A DNA stretch of 64,000 nt from Botrimarina hoheduenensis. GTDB taxonomy: Bacteria > Planctomycetota > Planctomycetia > Pirellulales > Lacipirellulaceae. Below the pieces are notes generated by a model that was not told where the DNA came from, did no database searches, and saw only the letters and a list, made by a program, of their open reading frames with translations. Made by a program: the position numbers and the translations under genes. Below, piece by piece: positions 36,681 to 44,462 of this stretch. The first letter of the stretch is position 1, and every line of letters begins with the position of its first letter. The DNA is taken from positions 40,674-104,673 of the forward strand of contig NZ_SJPH01000005.1 of the NCBI RefSeq assembly GCF_007859815.1. Direction: 5' to 3'.

Positions 36681-38198
36681 TCACGCTGAGACCGATTGCT
36701 CACGCCGCTGGAGGGCCCCACTCATGAGCAGGTAGAGCGCTCCGCAAGCCAACCAGCACGGCACAACAGCATACGCAGCGAACAACCCTTGCCAGAAGAT
36801 GAGGTACAAGCCGACTGCAACCGGTAGTAACCACGCCACGAGCACCGCAACGTTGGCCGCCAGCCCCTGCTGGGCAGCGTACTCTTCCGTCAACCCGAAA
36901 CGCCGCATCAGGTAGTAGTCCACAAAAATCACGGCACCCATCGGTCCCAACACGGTGCCGTAAGCGCCAACAAAACCCAAGAGCTGTGCCGACAGGTTGG
37001 GGAAGATGCCGGCAAGGGTTGCGACGCCGCCTGCCAAGAGCGTCATCGCCACACGAGAACTTCTGGGGAATACGCCCTGAAAAGCGAGGCCGGCGCGATA
37101 GATGGTGGGGTTGGCCGTGGTCCAACCGGCGATCACCACGCATAGGATGCCCGCCCACCCTAGAGCGTTGTAGGCGAGCAAGCCGGGATTGGGATCCGAG
37201 CCAGCGCCCAATTTAATCTGCGCCGCCAACATCAAACCGGCCGCGATCCAGGCCATGTAGTGCCCTAAGAGCATGCCGATCGCCGGAGCCCAACCGCTGG
37301 AAGCGTGTCTTGCGAACCGGAAGATCGAGAGGTCGGCCATGCCGAAGTGCATCGCCCCGTTGCACAGCCAAGCGAACACCACGATCTGCCAGAACGTGAA
37401 CACCGGCGGCCGGATCGCTTCGCCACTGGCGATCAACTCGTTGCCACGCGCGAGCTGAGCGGGGTCTCCGTCGGTTCCCGTCGCCGCCGTAACCAACGCC
37501 TGACCTTCTGAAATGAGCGCCTCTCTTTCTTCGGTGAACTCTTGCCGAACGAAATCGATCCCTTCTGACCAGAACGCACCGTCGCTCAGCTTGGACCAGG
37601 TATCGACCTCCATTTGACCCAGCGAAACGATCCCCGCCGCACCAAACACCACGATCATCCACGGTGCCGCAAGGTTAGCGACCCGCGCAACCGTATCGTA
37701 GCCGGCTGCCGCTATCAGGCTCATCACCGCCCCGACAACCAGCACCAACACCGTGAACGAGGTCTCGCCCAATCCGAAGATCTCAGGGGGAGCCTTATAA
37801 AGAACGCCGAACGGTACGCCGATCGCGCTGGCCGACACCGTGACCATGGCACCGGCCAGAAAACAGAACAGCACTCCGTTCACAACGTTGTAGAGCTTGA
37901 CAAGCTGACCGCCGGCGATGCGTTCGAGCTGGTAGTAGAGCGTAAGTCGCTTGGCGATCGCGATCGGCACCACCAGATAGCGCCACGTCAGCACCGCCAG
38001 CAGGTTGCCCAGCAGCAGTCCCACAATGAGGTCTTGCAGGCTGGCACCGGCACCAAGGAATAGCGGACCGATCATAAACTCGGTGCCCGCGCAGTGCTCA
38101 CCCGCGTACATCCCCCAAAACTTACCGGGTCCCAGCAGCCGCGCTTCGGGGACGGGCTCGCGTTCAAACTCACCACCGGAAGATTGGTTGTCCGACAT
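36681..38198 (-). CDS. NCS1-type (cytosine/purine permease-like) transporter
   Basis: A 505-aa protein with about twelve membrane helices. The N-terminus (FWGMYAGEHCAGTEFMIGPLF, then LLLGNLLAVLTWRYLVVP) and the core resemble the permease family for cytosine, purines, thiamine and allantoin. An extra hydrophilic stretch of about 60 residues (around 215-270, EGIDFVRQEFTEEREALI and onward) interrupts the core and is not usual. In this group of planctomycetes it sits between rhaA and the methionine-salvage genes, so its substrate could be a rhamnose-related sugar, adenine or methylthioadenosine; the sequence alone does not decide. ATG 38198. Confidence 0.82.
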   Translation of the reverse strand: MSDNQSSGGEFEREPVPEARLLGPGKFWGMYAGEHCAGTEFMIGPLFLGAGASLQDLIVGLLLGNLLAVLTWRYLVVPIAIAKRLTLYYQLERIAGGQLVKLYNVVNGVLFCFLAGAMVTVSASAIGVPFGVLYKAPPEIFGLGETSFTVLVLVVGAVMSLIAAAGYDTVARVANLAAPWMIVVFGAAGIVSLGQMEVDTWSKLSDGAFWSEGIDFVRQEFTEEREALISEGQALVTAATGTDGDPAQLARGNELIASGEAIRPPVFTFWQIVVFAWLCNGAMHFGMADLSIFRFARHASSGWAPAIGMLLGHYMAWIAAGLMLAAQIKLGAGSDPNPGLLAYNALGWAGILCVVIAGWTTANPTIYRAGLAFQGVFPRSSRVAMTLLAGGVATLAGIFPNLSAQLLGFVGAYGTVLGPMGAVIFVDYYLMRRFGLTEEYAAQQGLAANVAVLVAWLLPVAVGLYLIFWQGLFAAYAVVPCWLACGALYLLMSGALQRREQSVSA

Positions 38199-38296
38199 CG
38201 GCGACTCAATTGCTTGGGTTTGACGGTGCTTGATAAGTTTGACGAGAGAGTTGTCGAGGCTTGTTCGACAAGTTCAAGAAGGGCGGACGGGCTCGT

Positions 38297-38306
38297 GGGG
38301 GGGGGG
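38297..38306. repeat. Run of ten G
   Basis: A G10 homopolymer just after (in minus-strand reading) the rhaA stop, in the gap before the permease. A slippage-prone tract; no known role. Confidence 0.9.
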
Positions 38307-38319
38307 CGACATCCGTAAA

Positions 38320-39579
38320 TCAGTCGCGTTGCGAGGTGACTTCGTGTTCATACCGCTGCACCTCAACGAGCCAATCGCCATCGCGGGGAACCCCCTTCAG
38401 CTCGCAGTAGTGATCCCAAGCCACTCCCAGAGGGAGTGTCTTATGATCTTCCAGCAGCGCTAAACGGGCCGTGTAGTCCCCCGTGGATTCGGCGTTGCGC
38501 AGCTCGGTGATCGGTTCGAGTAACGCCGCGAGAAGCGCCTTTTGGGTGGCCCGCACACCGATCGCCCAAGCCGCCACGCGGTGGATTGTCGCGTCGAAAA
38601 AGTCGAGACCGATGTGAACCCGCTCGCCGTATCCGCCGCGCACCAACTCACAAGCGATAGCGCGCAGTTCATCCGATAGCGTCACCACATGGTCGCTATC
38701 CCAACGCACCCCACGGCTGACATGCAGCAGCACCTCGGGGATCCACTGCAGCACGGCCGAGAGCTTGTCCGAGACCACCTCGGTCGGATGGAAGTGACCG
38801 GTGTCTAGGCACAGCAGCTTGCCGCGGCTTGCGGCGTAGCCCAGATAAAACTCATGCGAGCCAACCGTGTAGCTCTCAGCGCCGATGCCGAACAGCTTGC
38901 ACTCGACCGCGTCAAGCTGGTGAGCGGGGTCAAGCGTCTCGGCGAAGATCGCGTCGAGCGAATCGGCCAACCGCTCGCGAGGACCCTTGCGATCCACGGG
39001 CGTGTCCTTCATGCCGTCGGGAACCCACACGTTCGTGATACAGGGCGTGCCCGTGGCCGCCCCCATGGCAGCGGCGATCCTTCGGCACACAATGCCGTGA
39101 TCAATCCAGAACCGGCGGACCGAGGTGTCGGCGTGCGCGAGCGTCATACCGCTCGCGGCGAGCGGATGAGCAAAGTAACTCGGGTTGAAATCCAAACCGA
39201 TCCGTTGCGAGCAGGCCCAATCGATCCAGCGGGAAAAATGCTCCGCGGAAAGCCGATCACGGCCGACAGGCTTGGTGCCCGTCTCGGCATAGATCGCGTG
39301 CAGGTTAAGCCGATGCTGCCCCGGGATGACACGCAACGCGGCTTCGAGATCGCTCCGCAGCTCGTCGGCATTGCGGGCCCGACCCGGGTAGTTACCGGTC
39401 ACGGCGAGGCCGCCGCCCAGCTCGCCACCGTCCGATTCAAAACCGCTGACATCGTCTCCCTGCCAGCAATGGATCGAGACCGGAAAGGCGTCCATCGCCG
39501 CCACCGCGGCATCCAGATCGACACCCCGTGCGGCGTAGCGTTCACGTGCGTAGTCGAGCACAGCCGATGAAACAGACAA
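38320..39579 (-). CDS. rhaA: L-rhamnose isomerase
   Basis: RhaA converts L-rhamnose to L-rhamnulose. The 419-aa length equals that of the enterobacterial enzyme and the sequence aligns along its whole length: [110 protein letters not shown] and [17 protein letters not shown]. Metal and substrate residues in these motifs are intact. There is no ATG near the N-terminus: TTG 39579 gives full length and GTG 39561 is the alternative. Cotranscribed with rhaB, 30 bp away. Confidence 0.96.
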   Translation of the reverse strand: MSVSSAVLDYARERYAARGVDLDAAVAAMDAFPVSIHCWQGDDVSGFESDGGELGGGLAVTGNYPGRARNADELRSDLEAALRVIPGQHRLNLHAIYAETGTKPVGRDRLSAEHFSRWIDWACSQRIGLDFNPSYFAHPLAASGMTLAHADTSVRRFWIDHGIVCRRIAAAMGAATGTPCITNVWVPDGMKDTPVDRKGPRERLADSLDAIFAETLDPAHQLDAVECKLFGIGAESYTVGSHEFYLGYAASRGKLLCLDTGHFHPTEVVSDKLSAVLQWIPEVLLHVSRGVRWDSDHVVTLSDELRAIACELVRGGYGERVHIGLDFFDATIHRVAAWAIGVRATQKALLAALLEPITELRNAESTGDYTARLALLEDHKTLPLGVAWDHYCELKGVPRDGDWLVEVQRYEHEVTSQRD

Positions 39580-39609
39580 GGAGAATCAAGGGGTTTGAGA
39601 AGACGTCGG

Positions 39610-41145
39610 TTAGGTAGATGTGGGCGCGGCAGCGCCGACGATCAGCTCGTATCGGGAGTGCGCCGCGCGCCACGCTTCGCTCGCAAGCGGTTGCACACGC
39701 CTTGACGGGAACGATCGCTCGACGATTGCGCGGATCGCTTGCAGGCTCTCGATCAGGCCAAGACCCTGCGCTTGAACGAGCAGATTGCCGATCGCGGTCG
39801 CCTCGCTCGGGCCGAGCATTACCGGCCGACCAATCGCCGCCGCAGTCAACTCGTTGAGCAGCTCATTCTTAACGCCCCCGCCAAAGACCAGCAGCGTTTC
39901 GATCCGCGCCGGCGTGAGTGTCTCAATCAAGTCGATCGTCTGGGCGTAGCACAACGCGAGACTTTCCAGACAGCACCGCGCGAGTTGGCCCGCGGATTCC
40001 GGCACGGGCTCTCCTGCCGCGCTGGCCAAAGCCCGCAGCTTACGCATCGCGTCGCCGGGTTCGGCCAGCACCGCGGCGTTCGGATCGATCACGGTGCGGA
40101 GTGGCTCGGCGGAGCGAGCCAGCTCAGCGAGCTCGGCAAAGCTGTACGTCTCGCCTGCCTGCCGAAGATCGCGCCGCAGTTCCTGCAGCAACCACAGCCC
40201 GCCAATGTTGCGTAAGAAGCGCGTCTGGCCGCCAACGCCCCGTTCATTGGTGAACGGCACGGCGAACGCCGCGGGGCTCGTCAGCGGCTTGTCGAGCTCG
40301 ACTCCCAGCAGAGACCAGGTGCCGCTCGAAAGGTAAGCCCACGTTCCCGGATCGGCATTGAGGGCCGGCGCAGCTGCCACCGCCGACGCGGTGTCGTGCG
40401 TCGCGGGTGCCACGATCTGCACCTCTGCGGAGAGATCGAGCAACGCGGCAAGCTCGGGCCGGATCGGGCCCAGCACCGTCCCGGGATCGACCAAGTCAGG
40501 GAGCAAGTCCGCTGCCAATCCGAGTGAAGCAAACAGCGCGCGATCCCAATCACCGGTCAAAGGATCAAGCAGATTCGTCGATGAAGCGTTGGTACGCTCA
40601 CAAGCCAATCGTCCGCCAAGCCAATCGTGCAGCAGATCAGGAAGCAATGCGATCTTGGTACCGGCCGGTGCGGAGGCGAAGAGCGCCGGACTAGACTCGC
40701 GCCGCGCGACGAGCTGAAACAGTGTGTTGAAAGGCTGGGGCTGAATGCCGATCCGTTCATAAAGCCCCTCCACGCCACCAGGGTACTCCTTGAGAAAGCG
40801 ATCGCGCGCCAGCGCATGGCGGGGGTCGCGATAACACCTGGGCAGCCCAAGCAGGTCGCCCCCGGGGGAAACGAGCGCCCAGTCCACGGCCCAGGTATCA
40901 ACGCCGATGCTCCTGAGCGGAACGCTGGCTTGTCGGGCCGTCGTGGCCCCCTTCCGTACGCCCGTCAGCAACTCGCGCCAGAGCGTCGTCAGGTCCCATA
41001 CGAGCCCGGCCGGCGTCCACAGCGGTTCGTGCTCAAACCGATGCGCCTCTTCGAGAGTCAGCGTTGCCGGATCGCCACTGAGCACGCCCAGCATGACTCG
41101 TCCCGAGCTGGCGCCGAGGTCAATGGCAAGATGGGCGGAAGACAT
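39610..41145 (-). CDS. rhaB: Rhamnulokinase
   Basis: RhaB phosphorylates L-rhamnulose to L-rhamnulose-1-phosphate. The 511-aa FGGY kinase begins with the phosphate-1 motif DLGASSGRVMLG (9-20), then VWDLTTLWRELLTGV, GVDTWAVDWALV with the catalytic Asp, and the C-terminal ATP-site motifs TWSLLGVELDKPL and LVFGGGVKNELLNELTAAAIGRPV. ATG 41145. It lies between the bifunctional aldolase/dehydrogenase (50 bp upstream) and rhaA. Confidence 0.95.
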   Translation of the reverse strand: MSSAHLAIDLGASSGRVMLGVLSGDPATLTLEEAHRFEHEPLWTPAGLVWDLTTLWRELLTGVRKGATTARQASVPLRSIGVDTWAVDWALVSPGGDLLGLPRCYRDPRHALARDRFLKEYPGGVEGLYERIGIQPQPFNTLFQLVARRESSPALFASAPAGTKIALLPDLLHDWLGGRLACERTNASSTNLLDPLTGDWDRALFASLGLAADLLPDLVDPGTVLGPIRPELAALLDLSAEVQIVAPATHDTASAVAAAPALNADPGTWAYLSSGTWSLLGVELDKPLTSPAAFAVPFTNERGVGGQTRFLRNIGGLWLLQELRRDLRQAGETYSFAELAELARSAEPLRTVIDPNAAVLAEPGDAMRKLRALASAAGEPVPESAGQLARCCLESLALCYAQTIDLIETLTPARIETLLVFGGGVKNELLNELTAAAIGRPVMLGPSEATAIGNLLVQAQGLGLIESLQAIRAIVERSFPSRRVQPLASEAWRAAHSRYELIVGAAAPTST

Positions 41146-41195
41146 AAAGAGTGGGTAGCAGAGAAGAGAGTGTGGGATCGAGGCGCGAACCCGTC

Positions 41196-43391
41196 TCAGC
41201 GCAGGAAGGCATCGACGAGGCCGCCATCGACACTGATCACCTGACCGGTGGTCTTACTCGAAGCGTCCGACAGCAGGAAGTAGGCCGCTTCAGCCTGGTC
41301 GATCGGTGTGATCGGCTGCTTGGTGAGCGTCCGTTCGGCATAAAACTGAGCGAGCTTACTTCTGAGAGATTCGTCTGACTCGGCCTCCTCAAACTCGATC
41401 GCGTACTTCGCTAGCGAAGCGATCACTCGGTCGCGCGGGAACATCGTTGAACCTTCGACCACGGTTGCTGGCGCGACGCCGTTGACCCGCACCAAGGGGG
41501 CCAACTCAACGGCAAGCTCTCGGACCAGATGGTTGGCAGCGGCCTTGGACGTGTCATAAGCAACGGACCCCTTCTTTGCCACCACGGCGTTGACGCTGGT
41601 GGTAAGAACCACCGATCCGACAAGCCCCTGATCGCGAAAGAGCGTCTTCGCTTCGTCCACCACGTTGTAGGCACCATGCACGTTGACCTCAAAGGTCAAC
41701 CGCCAAGCGTCGTCGCTCAGGTTGCCTTCGCGATCCGGTGCGAGGAAAACGCCGGCTGTCACCAGCAAATGGTCAACACCGCCGTAGGCTAGCGTTGCTG
41801 TGCGGAGCAGCGAGCGAATCGACTCGCGATCCGTGATATTCACTCCAACCCCAATCGCCGGACCGCAACCCGAGACGCCCGACCCCGCGACTCCAATCCC
41901 CTGGCCGTACTTGGCAATCAGCTCGTCGGCGGTTTGCTGTGCAGCGGCGGCGTTCAGATCAGCACAAACCACATGGGCACCCTCGGCGGCCAGGCGGTGT
42001 GCGGCAACGCGGCCGATCCCCGCACCGGCACCGACGACAACCACCACCCTGCGCGCCAGCGCCTTCTCGGCCGGCATCCGCTGGAGTTTCGCTTCTTCCA
42101 ACAGCCAGTACTCGATATCGAACGCTTCCTGCTGGGGCAGGGCGATGTACTCGTCGATCGCCTCGGCACCGCGCATCACCTCGACCGCACAGTTATAAAA
42201 CTCGGCGGTCACGCGTGACTCGCTCTTATTCTTGCCCCAAGCGATCATTCCCACACCCGGAATCAGCACGACCGCTGGGTTGGGATTGCGCATCGCGGGC
42301 GAATCCACATGCTTGCAGCGCTCGTAGTACTCGGCGTAGTCCTGACGGTACCGCTCTAGCCCTGCTTCGAGCTTTTTCTTGAGCGTCGCGGGGTCTTCCG
42401 TGGCCGGATTCCAATCCACATAGAGCGGCTTGATTTTGGTGCGGAGGAAGTGGTCCGGGCAACTCGTACCGAGCTCCGCCAACCGAGGCGCGTCATGCGA
42501 GTTGACGAACCGCTGGATAACGGCGTCGGTCTGCACTGTGCCGATTAATCGGTGCCCTTGGTAAGCGACCCGGCCACGCAGCCAAGGCAACAACTCGCCC
42601 AACAGGCTGTCGCGCTGCGTGTCACCAAGCGGCACGTACTTTTGGCCGCCAAACGTGTCGGCTCCTTTGTCACGCTGATCGATAAACGCGGCGGCCTTCT
42701 CGATCAAGGCCAGCGTTAGTTCGTAGCAGTCTTTGTCGTCATCCGCCCAGTTGATCAGGCCGTGCTGGCCCATTACTAAGCCACGCAGTGAGGGATTGGC
42801 TTCGGCTTCGCGCTGCATCTGCATGCCCAGCTCAAAGCCGGGTCTCAACCAAGCAACCCACCCGATCTCGTCTCCGAAAACCTCGCGGGTGAGCTTCTCG
42901 CTGTTGCGGCTCGCGGCGATCGCGATCACCGAGTTGGGATGCATATGATCGACATGCCGGGCAGGCAGGAACCCGTGCAGAGGGGTGTCGATCGAACTCG
43001 CGCGCGGATTCAGATTGAACGTGCAGTGCGAGAAGTACGCGACCATTGCGTCTTCGGCGGGGGTCTTCGGCCCCCGCTCTGACTGGGCCGCATAAACGCC
43101 TTGCAGTGATTCAAGCTTGTCCAGATAGAGCGACGAAAAGTTGTCGCGTTTGGAAGTCCGCAGGTCGCCCCCTGAACCCTTTACCCACAGCACCTCGGTC
43201 GACTCGCCCGAGAGCGGATCGGACTCGGCAAGCTTGGACGAGGTATTGCCCCCCCCGGTGTTCGTGATCCGCTGATCGGCTCCCAAGCAGTTCGAGCGAT
43301 AAACGAGACGCTCGATCGGGTCCAACCCCGCCGCAACTGAGTCGTCCCAATGACGCGTGACGTGCTTGAGTTGTTGTGCCGGCTGTGTCAC
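41196..43391 (-). CDS. rhaEW: Bifunctional rhamnulose-1-phosphate aldolase / lactaldehyde dehydrogenase
   Basis: A 731-aa fusion of two rhamnose enzymes. The N-terminal part (about 1-410) is a class II aldolase of the RhaE type (CLGADQRITNTGGGNTSSK, then HPNSVIAIAASRNSEKL, GQHGLINWADDDKDCYEL), cleaving rhamnulose-1-phosphate to DHAP and lactaldehyde. The C-terminal part (about 450-731) is a short-chain dehydrogenase with GAGAGIG, the catalytic Ser in TTSVNAVVAKKG and Y-x-x-x-K in YDTSKAAANH, oxidising lactaldehyde. The SDR has an unusual Gly-rich insertion (GVAGSGVSGCGPAIGVGVN) before its second Asp motif. GTG 43391 was chosen because AGGA precedes it; TTG 43427 is possible. First gene of the minus-strand group. 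Confidence 0.93.
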   Translation of the reverse strand: MTQPAQQLKHVTRHWDDSVAAGLDPIERLVYRSNCLGADQRITNTGGGNTSSKLAESDPLSGESTEVLWVKGSGGDLRTSKRDNFSSLYLDKLESLQGVYAAQSERGPKTPAEDAMVAYFSHCTFNLNPRASSIDTPLHGFLPARHVDHMHPNSVIAIAASRNSEKLTREVFGDEIGWVAWLRPGFELGMQMQREAEANPSLRGLVMGQHGLINWADDDKDCYELTLALIEKAAAFIDQRDKGADTFGGQKYVPLGDTQRDSLLGELLPWLRGRVAYQGHRLIGTVQTDAVIQRFVNSHDAPRLAELGTSCPDHFLRTKIKPLYVDWNPATEDPATLKKKLEAGLERYRQDYAEYYERCKHVDSPAMRNPNPAVVLIPGVGMIAWGKNKSESRVTAEFYNCAVEVMRGAEAIDEYIALPQQEAFDIEYWLLEEAKLQRMPAEKALARRVVVVVGAGAGIGRVAAHRLAAEGAHVVCADLNAAAAQQTADELIAKYGQGIGVAGSGVSGCGPAIGVGVNITDRESIRSLLRTATLAYGGVDHLLVTAGVFLAPDREGNLSDDAWRLTFEVNVHGAYNVVDEAKTLFRDQGLVGSVVLTTSVNAVVAKKGSVAYDTSKAAANHLVRELAVELAPLVRVNGVAPATVVEGSTMFPRDRVIASLAKYAIEFEEAESDESLRSKLAQFYAERTLTKQPITPIDQAEAAYFLLSDASSKTTGQVISVDGGLVDAFLR

Positions 43392-43458
43392 GTGCAGTGA
43401 TCCTGGGGCTGAGCCAATAGAGGGCAAGAGCGGAGCGAAAAGGACGCGGTTAAGCCGT

Positions 43459-43484
43459 CAATCGAAACCGATTGCGGACAATCG
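43459..43484. promoter_or_regulatory. Candidate operator: three CAATCG half-sites phased by 10 bp
   Basis: CAATCG at 43459-43464, its inverse CGATTG at 43469-43474 (together a perfect 16-bp palindrome CAATCGAAACCGATTG) and CAATCG again at 43479-43484. The steps of 10 bp place each site on the same face of the helix. It lies just upstream of the rhamnose operon and divergent from the DeoR gene, the expected place for a rhamnose-responsive operator. A second short inverted repeat CGGAC/GTCCG overlaps at 43475-43490. Confidence 0.55.
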
Positions 43485-43590
43485 AGTCCGTGATAGCTAA
43501 GCGGCGGGTCAGTGGCGTCAATGTGGTATTCTGCTTGCTATGCGCTTTTTCTATCGCTAGCATGCTGGTAAGTCAACCGATTCAGATGTT

Positions 43591-43607
43591 GTTTTATGTG
43601 GTTTTAT
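43591..43607 (+). promoter_or_regulatory. Direct GTTTTAT repeat at the deoR start
   Basis: GTTTTAT occurs at 43591-43597 and 43601-43607, a 10-bp step, ending one base before the DeoR start codon. It is unusually AT-rich for this genome. It could be an autoregulatory site or promoter part; no -35/-10 assignment is made. Confidence 0.35.
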
Positions 43608-43608
43608 T

Positions 43609-44388
43609 ATGCTCGCCAAGCAACGTCAGTCCCTCATCCTCGACGGACTCGACCGCGACGGAGAGGTAACCGTCGCGGGGTTGGCGAAGCGGCTTGCGGT
43701 TACCGACGAGACCATTCGCCGCGACTTGGCGAAGCTCGCCGAGCGCGGTCGCTTGGTTCGTACCCACGGCGGGGCAGTTCGCCCCACCGCGACCGACGAA
43801 CCGCCGTTTGCGCAGCGGCAGTCGTCGCACGCCTCTGAGAAGCACCGGATCGGGCGTGCCGCAGCGCAGCTAGTTAGTGCCGGAGAAGTCATCGCGATCG
43901 ACGCCTCGACCACAGGGCTTGAAGTCGCCCGTCAGCTGCCCGAATTTCCGAAAGACTGCCCCGTAACGGTTGTCTCCAACGGTCTCGATGCTGTGCGGTG
44001 GCTGGCCGATCGGACCGACGTGAAGGTGGTTTGCACGGGAGGCGAGTTCGACGCCGCGGGAGCCTGCTTTGTCGGCCCACTGGCGGAGGCCTCGCTGCGG
44101 CAGTTCGCCTTCCAGAAGGCTTTTGTCTCGTGCGCAGCGCTCGACACCACACGGGGACCGAGCGAAGCATCTCTCTCGCACGCCGCGATCAAAAGGACCT
44201 TCCTGGCAATGGCGGACGAAGCCTGGCTGGTCGCCGATAGCAGCAAGTTCGGACACCGCTCCGGCTGCTACTTTGCCGCCTTGAACGATTTCACAGGCCT
44301 TGTCACCGATCAGCCTCCTATGCCCGAGGATACGCTCCGCATTAGCGAGGCCGGTCTTACCGTTCACTACGCGATCCCGCCTGCCTGA
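43609..44388 (+). CDS. DeoR-family transcriptional regulator
   Basis: A 259-aa regulator with the DeoR winged helix-turn-helix (1-57; KQRQSLILDGLDRDGEVTVAGL then RLAVTDETIRRDLAKLAERG) and the DeoRC sugar-phosphate sensor domain (about 72-235; IAIDASTTGLEVARQL, VVSNGLDAVRWL, AFVSCAALDTTRGPSEAS, VADSSKFG). ATG 43609. It is divergent from the rhamnose operon and probably senses a rhamnose-derived phosphate such as rhamnulose-1-phosphate to control it; that target is inferred from position and the operator-like repeats between them. Confidence 0.92.
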   Translation: MLAKQRQSLILDGLDRDGEVTVAGLAKRLAVTDETIRRDLAKLAERGRLVRTHGGAVRPTATDEPPFAQRQSSHASEKHRIGRAAAQLVSAGEVIAIDASTTGLEVARQLPEFPKDCPVTVVSNGLDAVRWLADRTDVKVVCTGGEFDAAGACFVGPLAEASLRQFAFQKAFVSCAALDTTRGPSEASLSHAAIKRTFLAMADEAWLVADSSKFGHRSGCYFAALNDFTGLVTDQPPMPEDTLRISEAGLTVHYAIPPA

Positions 44389-44462
44389 TTCTAAATTCTA
44401 AATGCCGAAGAAAACGGCCTCGGCCGGTTGCGGGGCAGTAAGGAACGATCGCTAAGCGGGGC

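Noticed and set aside
38252..38272. TTGTCGA/TCGACAA hairpin upstream of the permease as a terminator of rhaA
   Set aside because: The stem is only seven base pairs with no U-tract on the minus strand, so it does not establish a transcript end.
43472..43669. A 65-codon hydrophobic frame overlapping the deoR start
   Set aside because: It begins with TTG, lacks a ribosome-binding site and runs through the operator region into deoR; more likely chance.
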